A stretch of DNA of 64,000 nt from Uranotaenia lowii (taxonomy: Eukaryota > Arthropoda > Insecta > Diptera > Culicidae): contig NC_073693.1 in assembly GCF_029784155.1 (NCBI RefSeq), positions 332,882,592 to 332,946,591 on the forward strand. Direction: 5' to 3'. Numbering within the stretch: the stretch's first letter is position 1; each line of letters begins with the position of its first letter. A model generated the notes under the pieces. That model was not told where the DNA came from. It was given only the letters and a program-made list of their open reading frames with translations, and did not search any database. This document shows, piece after piece, positions 1 through 12,094 of this stretch. The position numbers and the translations under genes were made by a program.

Positions 1-235
1 ATGCAAAAAAATGTATGGAAGCCTTTCTTCTCCCTTCCTATATCGTCAATACTATGCTCCTACTGCAAGAAAGAAATGGTTTCAAATAATCATAGAAATA
101 TTCCCATCCCATGAGAAATTTTGTTCCATTTGCTTGGTCAGTCGAGTTATGCAAAAACATGTAAAAGAGACTCATTTCCCTTTTCCATCTCTCCATTGGA
201 TGAAGGGGTGATTACTAGACCGCTGTAAGTTTTGT
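1..235 (+). repeat. Dispersed repeat family A, fragment
   Basis: Two diverged units of a mosquito-type repeat. Each has a stretch like ATGCAAAAAAATGTATGGAAG, a pyrimidine-rich run (CTCCCTTCC), then TTTCAAATAATCATAGAA and CCATTTGCTTGGTCAG. The same unit is reiterated at 17690-18955 and, reversed, at 28090-28600. No coding signal is convincing here; the short open frames are by-products of the repeat. Confidence 0.6.
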
Positions 236-1917
236 ATGGAAATTTTAAATTCTTACATTTTTACAACTCCCATAACTTTTTTTAGTTGTTTTTGCTGCCA
301 GAAATAGCAATAAAAATTTAGAAAGCGATCCATTCAATCCTGAATTCGCGCAACAAGTTTCAATTTTCTATGGAAATTTTTATGGAAAAAAAAATTTTTT
401 TTATTCAAAAATCGCCAGAGATGTACTGAAAGTTCCAAAAAATTTGGATGAAAAATATTCCTTGATTCTTGTGGTACAATTCATGTGAACAAAGCACAAA
501 CCTAACTTGTACCCCAGAATAGTTATTCAATGTTATACAAAAAAAAATTCAATTTTTTTTGCGTTTTTGTATGCTTATTTGAAGCTGGATTTGAACCGTA
601 GGAGGATTTGAACCGTAGGATGAAAATAAAAAATCACAAAAAACTGCTTTGCATTGTCAGAGAATTTATTAATGTATATAACTTTTGCAAAAACCTTTCA
701 TGCAATTATTAAAAGCTCTAGCAAGCAAAATCTGCCATTTTTAAAAACTTTCAATGGATTCAGATTATTTATTTTGAAATGGCTATAGCTTTTTTCATGA
801 AAATGAAGCTAGTCAAAACCAAAAAATCAAAGACCGACTTCATTTCAAGCTTATTTGAATTTTCTGGATGATTGAATTTGCAAAAATTTCTTCTTCCATA
901 CAAAATTAAAATGCGTTGCGCTAACTCAGGAATCAACCAAAACATCAAAAATTTTACACTGATGCTTGTTGACCCGAAGGGCATCGAAAAAACATATGGG
1001 AGCAAAAAGTCATTTTCTGCAGCGGTCGAGTGAGTACTTTATGTTCATAGAACCATTTCTTGTACTAAAATTACCTTTGATGCCAAATTTGGTTTCATTT
1101 GCTCAATAAATTCTCAATTTCTGCAAAAAAAAATTGTATGGAAGTCCCCTTTTCCCCATTCATATCTCCCCGATGAAAGACAGGAGGGGCCTCAATTTAT
1201 CATACAATCATTTCATTTCTAAAAATTTAGACGAATAATGCAGTCTAGTGAAATCCCTGAGTGCTGTGAGTTAATAATTGTTTGACAATACAGCTTCAAT
1301 CTTTCATATCTCGAAAAATAGAGATATTATATTGGAATTTTGATTGGTTCTTACGTAAAATTTTCACAAAAAACCGTTGAAATCATAAAATTCAAGAAAA
1401 AAATATACTTTTCTTGAGAAAAATAACATTTTATTTTTAGAGCTGTGTTTTGACGTTAAAAACGTTACAATTTCAAAAATTAACATCACATCAATCGATA
1501 GATTCTAATGATATCTACACAATGCATATTTTGTCATTTTGGTATGATTTTTCAGTCCGGAGATATTGTTTTTTAAAAATGATGAATTTTTCAAAATCTT
1601 GAAAAAAAGAAGGGAGGGTCCTAGAAGGAGGGGTGGGCGGATCTTTCTCAAAAATTGAGGTTTTTTTTCTGTAGGCCTCAGAAAGTCTTTTGGCCAAGTT
1701 TGACGAATTTTTGTTAAGATTTTTTTTTCGCTGTGCACACTTGGTATGGAATGACCCATATGTAAAATACAAATTTGAAGGTTGTTTTGATAGCTTTTGC
1801 AGCAGTTCTGTGTGAATTCCTAAGATGTTTCATACGACGTAATGAAAGCTCACGCGAGAATTGGGGCATATCTTCTAAATTTATCCCTAGCTAAATTTGT
1901 TTTTTTTTTTTTTTGTA
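236..1917. other. AT-rich noncoding DNA
   Basis: No gene is supportable. The segment is AT-rich with many homopolymers. A further diverged piece of repeat family A lies at about 1040-1200 (GTATGGAAGTCCCC, ATCTCCCCGATGAAAGACAG). The open frames at 769-1005 and 1505-1772 have low-complexity composition and no recognisable domain. Confidence 0.5.
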
Positions 1918-2074
1918 GAGAAATGAATCCAACTTAGATGAAATTTCAGGGACTAGATAAGAGAAAATCGATGTTGAAAAACATGCGAAAAAAAAATTCG
2001 CCTCTGCATGTTTTTCAACATCGATTTTCTCTTATCTAGTCCCTGAAATTTCATCTAAGTTGGATTCATTTCTC
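1918..2074. repeat. Perfect 69-bp inverted repeat (hairpin)
   Basis: Arms 1918-1986 and 2006-2074 are reverse complements with no mismatch found by eye, separated by 19 bases (1987-2005). The left arm is preceded by a T run (1900-1914) and the right arm is followed by a 62-base A run, so pairing could extend further. Transcribed, it would form a very stable stem. It could be a recent foldback element, a gene-conversion product or a read or assembly artefact next to a homopolymer. Confidence 0.9.
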
Positions 2075-2076
2075 AA

Positions 2077-2077
<1 letters not shown>

Positions 2078-2139
<62 letters not shown>
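2078..2139. repeat. Poly(A) run of 62 bases
   Basis: Uninterrupted A from 2078 to 2139, directly after the right hairpin arm. Its length is likely unreliable in an assembly. Confidence 0.95.
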
Positions 2140-2144
<5 letters not shown>

Positions 2145-3438
2145 GCTGACTGAATGTTTGAGTCAAGACCCATCTCTGGGTCGCAATTTAAAAATAGCTA
2201 AATTTGGAAATTCAAATTCCCCTCACTCTATGGCAAAGGGTTGGAAAGTCGCTGAATCATAATCCGAATGGTACAGTGAAATGACTTTTGATCCTGCCAC
2301 CCACATACTTGTTCAGCTGCTGCTGCTGTTGCTGCACATTGCCCTCTAATTCTAGATACGTTGTAGCAGACAGTTTATATCACACCAAATGTTTGCAAAT
2401 GTAAAGACCGGGTTTGGCGCGCGGCAACGACGGCTTGTTGCTACCGATGAATGGCAAGCGCATATTCAAGGTCTTGGGAAATGATAGGGAAAATGCATTG
2501 CCCCTTTCCACAGGGAGATAAACACAGACTTTGGCAATATGTTGATCCAACTTACTTTTGCAACGGTCGCCATTTGATGTTGCAGCACATTGAATGACAC
2601 ATTCTCTGAGATGTTTTTTTGAAATTTGTGGCTCATTCACAATGTCACTGGTTTGATAAAAAAAAAAACACTTGAACCATAGTTCAGATTTTTTTCCCTT
2701 CTATTCTTATTCTCGTTTCGTTACTATTAGTTAGCATAAGAAAAGGTTCAACCGGAAGGTTGATGCTTTCTAATTGATGGCAGACGTTTTGGCATAAATA
2801 TTTCAAACGCGTGATTGATGTCTGATAGACGGCCTAATTCGCTAAGTGAGTTCTCGTTCGTCTTGCATTGCATTGTTTTGATGCAATTTGCACCGATCTT
2901 CTGGGGATTGCGGCCGCGAATGGGAATTATCCGGGTTAACTCGGAACAGCAGCCAGCGCTTTTGATTGATGATTTTAAACAGCCCGCTTCCGAACAACAA
3001 AGCACCCACGAGTGCATTTCAGGAACATACCCGTGTTGCCTAAATCATTCGGGTATTTTTTTTCTAGAGGAAAAGGATGAAAACGTTTGGGGTTTTTGGG
3101 AGTATTTCTAGAGCACTACTAACAGTATTTAACGGAATATAAATTTAAAATTGAACAATCGATTTTTTTTAAGGTACATCAATCTTTTCGAAACCCATAG
3201 AAGTATTTTGACCTGAATTATGTGTTTCCTTATCATATGAATGTTTTCCTTATCATATTATTTTTTGAGATCCATGTTTCTAACTTTAAAAAAAACGCAC
3301 TGTAAAATAGATGTAACTAGCGATTTTTTAAAAATCTGTTAACGAAATGTCAGATTGAAAATGTTTGTACTTGTTGTGATACAAAACTCACAGTCATCCG
3401 TATTTGACATCTAAACTTTCATCGAACTAAAGAACTGA
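2140..3438. other. Noncoding, somewhat higher GC
   Basis: The DNA is less AT-rich than its surroundings and holds two unrelated frames of about 90 codons (2380-2640 minus, 2815-3111 plus) on opposite strands. Neither has a recognisable domain or clear splice context, so I do not call a gene. It may be unique intron or intergenic sequence. A short CAG/CTG-rich stretch lies at 2315-2335. Confidence 0.4.
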
Positions 3439-3445
3439 GTAACAT

Positions 3446-3911
3446 CACAGAGAACAGACGTACAAGCTCGAACAAAAAATTGTCAAAAAAGTGTGTAAAA
3501 TTTCAAATGCTATCACCAAATAATACGTTAGAAATCGACTACAAACAGTGCCATCTATTGTGGCTTGTGATATAGCTCAGTTGGCAAGTCTGTTGTCTCC
3601 TGAGCAGATGTCCACGAGTTCGAGCCCAAGAGTAAACATCGAACACAGTTGTACCGGATAGTTTTTCAATAACGATCCACCAACTGCAACGTTGATAAAG
3701 TCGCGAATGCCGTAAAGATGGTAAAACGACTATAATCGAAACAAATAATAATAATAAGTGCCATCTATTGCGCCGTTCAAAAGTCACAAATCAACTTTAA
3801 AGTGCCAGTTTTCGAAAAGGCGTAATCATATATAAACTCACAAAAAGTCAAAAAGGGTGTTGGGATTTTTACACAATTTTCGTGGGCTAGCTTGTACGTC
3901 TGTTCTCTGTG
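3446..3911. mobile_element. Nonautonomous TIR element, 7-bp target duplication
   Basis: Terminal inverted repeats start CACAGAGAACAGACGTACA at 3446 and mirror exactly at 3911, continuing with weaker matches toward ACAATTTT. Flanks are GTAACAT (3439-3445) and GTAACAC (3912-3918), a 7-base target duplication with one change. There is no transposase frame. The element hosts SINE copy 1. Its CAC terminus and 7-base duplication match the unrelated-sequence element at 5814-6136, so both may be mobilised by the same transposase superfamily. Confidence 0.75.
3561..3756 (+). mobile_element. tRNA-derived SINE, copy 1
   Basis: A pol III-type A box (TAGCTCAGTTGG, near 3573) and B box (GAGTTCGAGCCC, near 3615) lie about 40 bases apart. 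A non-tRNA body and an (AATA)n-like tail follow. A perfect 14-base target duplication, AGTGCCATCTATTG, flanks it at 3547-3560 and 3757-3770. Two further copies are at 32442-32635 and 40191-40380. It is not a functional tRNA gene because the 3' half does not complete a cloverleaf. Confidence 0.9.
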
Positions 3912-3918
3912 GTAACAC

Positions 3919-4459
3919 TAAGTTATATAGTAGATAATTATCTCAAGTTGGGTGTGTTGTTTTTCATCTTTTTTCGAAAGTCAAAAACCCTGTAGACTAA
4001 ACAGTTTCCTCTCTGGTCATAACGAATGACAAAATTTTTGCAGATTTATAAAATGAGATTTGGGTTTCGATTCGAAATTTTGTACGAAAAACGCAAAAAT
4101 TTTTTCGGAGAATGTCATTTTATTGGTTTTTCTTGGATATTTTATTCTCACGCAATCCGATTGAAAATGTCCAAACTTAGTTCAAATTGTTATTTGAACA
4201 AGAAAAAGACAATTCTACCTGATTTAAGTTAAATTTTGCAAAATCGTGACATATGGTATCTCTTCATTTCTGGTAACCCTATTTTTTGCTGCAAATTATA
4301 GAGAATCTAATGAATATCATTTCGTCAGACCATTTCAATGCTCTAAAATAAATAATTTACTTGTTAAAATTATATTTCTGACAATTGAACGGAAAATCGG
4401 TCAGTGTTGCTAGTTTCTTTTCGTGAAAAAACAATTGCTCTGTTTGGGGCATTATAACT
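3919..4459. other. AT-rich noncoding DNA
   Basis: No gene, repeat structure or RNA gene was recognised between the TIR element and the DD37E transposon. The 68-codon frame at 4026 is compositionally like translated AT-rich DNA. Confidence 0.4.
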
Positions 4460-4461
4460 TA

Positions 4462-5765
4462 AGGGTGATACGGTCAAAATTTGGTCAAGGGAAAACGCGT
4501 GTAAATCGGTGAAATCGTTTATTTAAAAAATCTTATTTAATTTCTTTTTCAAGTTTAATTAGTATAAAATTCGGGAAAAATATTCAGTTAGACTTCCGCT
4601 TTTCCAAATCCGAATTGCCGGGCCTTACGCTTAACCCCTGCCATCAGATTTTGTACAGCCACCTTGTCCACCTTCTTCGCCGCAGAAAGCCAGTTTGCCT
4701 TGAACTGCTGCTCGTCCTTAGCTGTTTTTTTGGTCTTCTTTAGGTTCCGCTTGACAATAGCCCAGTATTTCTCAATTGGGCGGAGCTCTGGCGTGTTGGG
4801 AGGGTTCTTGTCCTTGGGAACAACCTGCACGTTGTTGGCGGCGTACCACTCCATGGTCTTTTTACCGTAATGGCAAGATGCCAAATCCGGCAAAACAGTA
4901 CGGAACAACCGTGTTTCTTCAGGAAGGGCAGCAGACGTTTATTCAAACACTCTTTCACGTAAATTTCTCGGTTGACAGTCCCGGAAGCTATGAAAATGCT
5001 GCTTTTCAAGCTACAGGTACAGATGACTTGCCAAACCAGATATTTCTTCGCGAACTTTGACAGTTTCATGTGGTTGAAAATATCTGCTACCTTTCCCCTT
5101 CCTTTTGCCGTATAAAACTCCTGTCCTGGAAGCTGCTTGTAGTCGGCTTTGACGTAGGTTTCGTCGTCCATTACCACGCAGTCAAACTTCGTCAGCATCG
5201 TCGTGTACAGCCTCCGGGATCGCGCTTTGGCCGTCGAATTTTGTTTATCATCGCGATTTGGAGTCACTACCTTCTTGTAAGTCGATAGTCCGGCTCGTTT
5301 TTTGGCTCGATGCACAGTTGAAGACGATACACCCAGCTTATTTGCGTCATCTCGGAGAGAGAAGTTAGGGTTTCGCTTGAAACTACCGGCAACTCTCTTT
5401 GTCGTTTCAGCGGCTTCCGATTTTCGATTTTCCCCCGATCCAGACTTCCTGGTTGTCGACAAACGTTCCCCAAACACTTTAATTACATTTGTAACGGTTG
5501 ATTAGGCGACTTTTAGCGATTTTGTCAGCTTTGCGTGCGTGTAGGTCAGATTTTCGCGATGCGCGAGCAAAATTTTTATACGCATCCTTGGACGGCATTT
5601 TGACAACTGAAGAGTGAATTCCAAAATCAAAATAGGAGCAACATTCTACACACACACACACACACCTTCAAAATGAGGGGTGTTCAGGTTTTTTAAATGC
5701 ATAATTGAAAGAAATACTTCAAGTTGATATTGACCAATTGACCACATTTTGACCGTATCACCCTT
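4462..5765 (-). mobile_element. DD37E mariner-like transposon (ITmD37E type)
   Basis: Inverted termini AGGGTGATACGGTCAAAAT at 4462 and its complement ending at 5765 are both followed inward by TGGTCAA. TA dinucleotides lie at 4460-4461 and 5766-5767, the Tc1/mariner target duplication. A single transposase gene fills the minus strand. The spacing of 37 residues between the second Asp and the Glu assigns it to the ITmD37E branch, known from mosquitoes. A CA microsatellite (5651-5666) sits in its 5' leader. Confidence 0.9.
4588..5598 (-). pseudogene. DD37E transposase, two frameshifts
   Basis: The transposase would cut and paste the flanking element through an RNase H-fold DDE catalytic core. 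The N-terminal start MPSKDAYKNFARASRK is at 5598 and the frame closes at about 5482. A second frame (5477-4740) carries the helix-turn-helix region (SLRDDANKLGVSSSTVHRAK) and the first catalytic Asp (VVMDDETYVKAD). A third frame (4908-4588) carries the second Asp (PDLASCHYGKK) and the Glu (PNTPELRPIEKYW). Counting by eye gives 37 residues between the last two. The reading frame changes near 5478 and near 4900, so no full-length protein is made. Frameshifts from assembly error are possible but the element also looks mildly decayed. Confidence 0.88.
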
Positions 5766-5813
5766 TATTTAATCGCTACTCCTAACCATTTGCCGTTTCG
5801 GGCATAGTTGTAG

Positions 5814-6136
5814 CACTGATCATACTGACTGGACACTCGATTTCGTTTTCTGGTTAATTTTTCTAACAGTACGCAATATCGATTCCAGAGTGCGCATCGA
5901 TCGATTTGAAGAAATGCTATCCCAGTTAGGAAATGCCACCCAACAAAATAAAAACAGGCAATTTCTGCGATAAAATCGGGCTAAACAGGGACATTTTTCC
6001 TACAGGGCATTTGTATCGGAAAAATGGTAGGTTCGCCACCTACCGTCGGTATTGCGAACCTGCTAAGTGTGACGAAAAAAATTAGCCAGAAAATGATCGA
6101 ATTTTTGTTCTAAGTGTCCTGTCAGTATGATCAGTG
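5814..6136. mobile_element. Small TIR element, 7-bp target duplication
   Basis: The ends CACTGATCATACTGACTGGA (5814 inward) and CACTGATCATACTGACAGGA (complement, ending 6136) are inverted and nearly identical. Perfect 7-base flanks GTTGTAG occur at 5807-5813 and 6137-6143. The inner sequence (323 bases in all) has no coding capacity. It lies 48 bases from the DD37E transposon. Confidence 0.85.
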
Positions 6137-6143
6137 GTTGTAG

Positions 6144-7165
6144 CCAGAAAATTATCCAGTTCGCTCCATATATTGAAATTTCATTTGCATTGCGTGTGAA
6201 AAAATATTCAAGAAAACCCAAAATAGTGAAATTCTCGCATACAAAATAACAAATCGAAACCGGTGTATTGAATTTTCATTTATAAAATCTGCAAAAATTA
6301 TGTCGTCTGTTTTGACCAGAAAGGACACTGTTTAGACTACAAGGTTTCTGAAATACGAAACAAGTTGCAAAACGATATACCCTAATCCCCCGTGTTGCCA
6401 TGAATATGTACAAATTTTCTGAATTGATTAAAGCTGCGAGCTTTTAACTTAAGTTGAATCATGAGGATATATGTTGTATTTACAAAAATATAATTCGGTA
6501 AACAAAAACTGTTTCCTCGTGTGAGTCTAATTTTAGATTCGCAACGAACTTGAAAAGTGGTAAAATATAGTAAAAATATACTTGCTTATTTACAGTAAGA
6601 ATTAGCGGTATATTGAGAACCTTCTTGCTAAGTTACGTTAGTAACTTTTTGGTTCCATATGACACCAATTGGAAACTTTAATATACTTTAAATGGTGCTT
6701 CATGAGGTTGTTTTTTTTTTTGAACACACATGTTTTGGAGGTTTCTCCGGTCGAAAAAAAGCATCGCAAGAAAATCTAGAATCCAAAAGAAAGACAAAAA
6801 CAGCGTTAAATTCTAGAGATAGCATTTTTTCGCAAATTTCAAAAAAACAAAATTTAAAAAAAATTCAAATAAAAAAAACAAAAAAAGTAAATAATTATCT
6901 AAATTACCTTGATTTTCAGGATCATGATTAAGACCAGAATCATGGGCAGAATTTTAATCAGGATCAGAATCGGAATCACGATCTGGATCCAGATTCGAAT
7001 CACGATGTCTTTTTTCGAGACCTTTAAAAAGAAAAAAAATTACATCTCTGACAATTTGTCACATTATAGAGCAGACTCTCCCTTAACAAACAAAATATTC
7101 AGAAAGAAAAATCGCTCGGGGGTCCAGAACAACTTTTATTTCAAGATTTGCGAACAAAATACATG
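6144..7165. other. AT-rich noncoding DNA with degenerate GATC/AATC repeat
   Basis: Mostly AT-rich with no gene. At about 6915-7005 a degenerate short repeat of the form (A)TCAGGATCAGAATCGGAATC appears; a longer region of the same flavour is at 19200-19625. Confidence 0.45.
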
Positions 7166-7169
7166 AAAC

Positions 7170-7863
7170 GAATTTAGATTCAACAATCAATGATCAGCTG
7201 ATTTTTCCTGAATCGTTTTCAACTTACCGCTGTGACCGTACTTCTGTGAACTCAGATAAAACTTCGGGTGGAGGAGTATTAATTGCTGTGAACAATCGTT
7301 TTGCCAGCACTTTGGTGAAGTTACCGCTAAACTTATGTTAAACGGAACAGAAATTATTATTTGCTGCATTTACTTACCGCCTGGATCCAGTTGTGTGCGA
7401 TATCGATCTCATACGGCAAGTATTGAAGCGTTAATTAATAACGCGCCGGATTGTTATTGGCGATTTCAACTTGAAAAATACGTCTTGGTTTCGAGATAAA
7501 GACACTGATCTTCATCTGTTACCCTATAACGTTCGCTTACCAGAGGAAGCCGTTCTTGTTGACGACATGGCTGCATCGGACCTGTTCCAAATTTGTGGAA
7601 TACCAAATCAAAACAATCGCTTTCTTGATTTGTTATTTACAAACGACGTGGAAAGCTGCCAAATAGAAGAATGTGTACCGCTGTTACAGAACGAGTCGCA
7701 TCATACTGCCATGGTTGTAAGTGTCAATGTAGACAAACTGCATTACTCGGATCCAGAGTCGGCTGAAGAAAACAAGGTAATGATTGATTTCAAGAATTTC
7801 GATGATGCAGCTGTTTCTCAATCACTTCTGGAGGTTGAATGGGAGAACGTTTTTATTTCGAAC
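7170..7863 (+). pseudogene. LINE 1, endonuclease portion (5' truncated)
   Basis: Encodes the C-terminal half of an apurinic-like endonuclease domain of a non-LTR retrotransposon, which nicks target DNA for reverse transcription. Visible marks are YRCDRTSVNSDKTSGGGVLI near 7225-7280, IGDFNLKN near 7450, and a later ESHHTAMVV segment near 7690-7715 in place of the usual SDH motif. The frame is broken between 7330 and 7470. It stops at 7863 where a composite repeat is inserted; the reverse transcriptase continues at 14872. The 5' end of the LINE is missing. Confidence 0.8.
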
Positions 7864-10800
7864 TAGCTGACCCGGTGTGCATTGCTACACCTTGCAAAAA
7901 TAAATGTAATATGTAAAAATTTATTCAAATTTAGATTTTTGTAAGCATTTTTTAAAAATCAAACCGCATCATAGTTCAGAACCAACAGCTTTGAAATGAG
8001 AGCTTCAGCTGGAGTTCCGAATTTCAATTCAAAGATGGTATATATTATTGACTGGAACTTGATCTCCAAACTTGTTTTTTCAAGATCTGAAATTTGTACT
8101 CTGTTTTTAAAGCTTCATAATGACTCAAATAATGTCAATATTTATGGATTTTCCACCTTTTTCCCAAAGTGGGAAGTTACGAACTTCCATAAAAACGTTT
8201 TTCACATCTATTTTTGAGTTATGCCAACTATCCGTACGCAAAAAAACCCCTTTTAAAATATGGTCCCTTCTTTGAAAAGCTCTTTATCTTAAACTTACAT
8301 GGGAGCTCCCCCATCTTTTCCAATTTTGTCCCCCACTGCTTGAAGAAGGTAGGCTGATTTATCTGGCTAGAGTTTACATAAATTTCTAATTGAAAGAAAA
8401 AGATTCGCATATTGGAATTTATTGCACATTGTACTTTATGGAAATATGAAAACCGATCAATAACGTGAATCGGGACAGCTTTTTGAGTATTTTCCTAAAA
8501 TTCTGTATTATGAGCACTTCCAGCTCCTGATCAGCATTAGATGGTGTATTTTTAGGAGTTGGAAAAACAATCTATCGAAATTTGAAAAAAAGCGATGAAA
8601 AGGATTTTTAATCAACATTTTCAAATATCTTTTTCCGCCATCCTCGCCCTTCGAAGCAGTTTGAATATCTATTCTTTTTGCGCCAAAATTTTGTTAAAAA
8701 AATGTTTCGCCATATGCCAAACTCATGGACATGAGACATTATAGCTTGGAGTTTTCCCAAACAACACTTATCATGGTATGAAAATAATCGATTTTATACA
8801 GTGCAAATTTTTTTTAAAATAAATTTATTGAAGCAAAAAATATCAGTTGCATCACTAAATAATTTCTTCGCGTTTTTTATTTTCTCTTTGAAAGTCAAAT
8901 ATTCAAAAATGTTGGCAAAAACAAATTTCTATGTTAACGTTTGTCCCGTACATCGGGGCAAGTGTAAATTTAAAGCTTATTTTCAGATGCGTCAGAGTAA
9001 TGGCTTCAAAATGGATTTAATACATATATCTGTTTGTTTGTTTTATCAAGTTTCATTGATATATCTGCAGTATTTCAGCAGTATAAATTTATATTTGTTA
9101 TTCCACTTTTAAAGAAAGCTGTTCAAAGCAAATGACCTTCATTTACAAAGACATTTAAGAATTTTAAAGATCCGCTTCAGATCCAACATTCGGAATATTC
9201 CTTCTGATCTTTCCAACATATTAAATCATTTTGAAGATGAATTTCTTAAACGTTCGACGTTTGCCCTTGCCTCACCGTGTAAGTTGACAGGAGGGTATAT
9301 TGTTTTAAACACTTTAAAAGTATACTAAAAATATCATTTTTTTTGTAACAGAGTAAAGTTGAACGTTTGAACATGCTCTAGTGTTCCTTGAATGAAATTT
9401 CTTTCGAAAAACGAATTCCCTCACTTTAGGTCAATAAAAATTAGTTTATTTCACTGATGCCTCTCATTTATAAACACGTAAGTCCTGTCTTTCCTAATTC
9501 AAAGAAAAGGCTCTTGATCAGTTCTTGTGTCGGATCGGAAATTTTAATGGCGCTTGAAAAAACTTCAGTTTAGTACATTTTTACATGTTCAACAAAATGT
9601 TTCCGATCTACCTCTGTAGAAAACATCTTATTCATATTTCTGTTATCAATATGATTCAAAAATAACCTTGCAGGCGAATGGGTTAAAAAATTGTATGTTA
9701 ATTCTTTACTTTCAGTATTTTTTTTTTCAATTGTCCGCAAAGTGTCATACCATTATTTCATTAGCATCAAAACTAAATTTATATTTTTTAGACAACAAAT
9801 GCTACCTACATTAACACGAACTAACTATGGAAGAATTTTAGAAAATCTTCCGATTGGTTTTGATTCGATTGATAAAATACCAATCCATGCCACATCTAGG
9901 TGTCATTTATTTCCACGTGCTGTGTACAATTAAGCAAGAAAAAACACATCTAGATTGCATATCGCCCCCACGTGCATAAGAAATATAGGTACTTGGATGA
10001 GAAACAGACGCCTAATTTTTAAATTTTTCCAGCGATCAACAAACAGCTTTGGTTACTATCCACTTGCGACGACGATTTCTTGACCATAGAGACGGAAAAC
10101 AACCCCCTCAAAGAATAGAAAAACTCTAAAAATGGATGCCATGACTTTTCAATTTCAGATTTTGGCAAAAAAATGTATATGTTTTATTCGATCGACGAAA
10201 TGTCAATCTGGGTCTCATCTAGGCGTCATTTATAACCATGTGCTGTACAAATGAGCTGGGAATAAAGTAGAAAAAAAATCACATCAAGGCTTCATAACGC
10301 CACCCCTCGCATTGAAAATATTCTTGGTTGAGAAATACGCGCCAAAATATTTCCACTGATCAGTATGCTATGCCTTGGTTACTATCCTTTTGCGACGTTG
10401 GCTCGACGCCTCGACCTTGGAGACGAAAAACAAACCGCCCAAAGGAAGAAAAAATCTCGAGAAAATGGATGTCATGACTTTAATTTGTTCCGGAAAACTA
10501 CAAATTTTGTATGGAAGCCCCCCCTCCCTTAAGTCGGATGGAGTTTTGAGTCCCTTCTTTGAAAAGCTCTTTATCTTAAATTTACATGGGAGCTCTCTCA
10601 TCATTTTCTAATTTTGTCCCACACTGCATGAAGAAGGTAGGCAAATTCAACAGGCTCGAGTTTATATAATACTAATTGAAAGAAAAAGATTCGCATATTG
10701 GAATTTATTGCAAATTGTACTTTATGAAGAGAGAATTTGTTAAATCGATGAATAGCGTGAATCGAGACAGTTTTTTGAGTATATTCTTAATAGTCTGTAT

Positions 10801-12094
10801 TATTAGCACTTCCAGCTCCTGATAAACTTTAGATGGGTTTTTTTTTGGAGTTGAAAAAATAAGCTAAAGAAATTTGAAAAAAAAAAACAATGAAAAGGAT
10901 TTTTAATAACCATTTTCAAACAGCTTTTTTCACCATCCTCGCCTACGAAGCAATTTGAATATCTTTCCTTTTTGCGTCAAAATTATGTTAAAAAAATGTT
11001 ACGCCATATTCCAAACTCGTGGACATGAGACATTATAGCTTGAAGTTTTCCCAAACAGCACTTATCATGGTAATGAAAAATATATTAAATAAGTTATGTA
11101 TTAAACACAGTGCAAATTTCTTTTTTTTAAATAAATTTACTACAGCAAAAAATATAAATATAAAAAAAAAATATCAGGTGCAGAAAGTCAAATATTCAAA
11201 AATGTTGGCAAAAACAAAATTTAAGTTTACATTTGTCCCGTATATTGGGGCAAGTGTCAATGCAAAGCTTATTTATTTACAGATGCGTCAGAGGAATGGC
11301 TTTAAAATGGATTTAATACGTATTCCTGTTTTTTTGTTCTATCAAGTTTCACTGATATATCTACAGTATTCCTGCAGGATAAATTTATGTTTTACTCCAC
11401 TTTTAACGAATGCCGTTCGAAGGGAATGACCTTTATTTACAAAGACATTTAAGAATTTTCAATATTTGCTTCAGTTTCAACATTCGGAAAACCCCTTCTG
11501 GTCTTTCCAACATATTGAATCATTTTAAAGATGAATTTCTTAAAAGTTCAACGTTTGCCCTTGTCCAACCGTGTAAGTTGTCAGGAGGGAATATTGTTTT
11601 TAACACTTTAAGGATATATTAAAAAATTCTCATAAAAATTTTGCGTCCAGTTAAATAACAGTTCTAAAGTCTCGCTTTTCAAAAACGAAGCGGATCAAAA
11701 GTCTTTTTTATGCAGCCATGTAACACAAAAACACTTTTGATGTTAAGTACGTACTCGAATTGGTATGTAATCAAAAAGTACGATGGTTTTTCAGATTTTT
11801 TTTTCAAATAAAAAGCTCCCAGTTTGATTTCTAAATTCGTTTCAGTTGTGTAATTGGGCCGAAGTAACAATTTCTAGAAGAAAACATAATTTTTAATTTT
11901 TTTTTTAACAGAAAAAGTTGAACGTTTGAACATGTACTAATGTTCAAAAAGTCGAATGCTACCTACATTAACACGAACTAAATATGGAAGTATTTTTGCA
12001 AAGCTTTCAATTGGTTTTGATTCGATTGATAAAATACCAATCCGCAACACATCTAGGTTTCATATCGCTCCCACGTGCATAAGAAACATAGGTA

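Noticed and set aside
2380..3111. Two 85-98 codon frames on opposite strands
   Set aside because: No domain, no splice context and no codon bias distinct from the background.
3562..3650. tRNA gene
   Set aside because: A and B boxes are present but the 3' half does not fold back; three copies with target duplications show it is a SINE.
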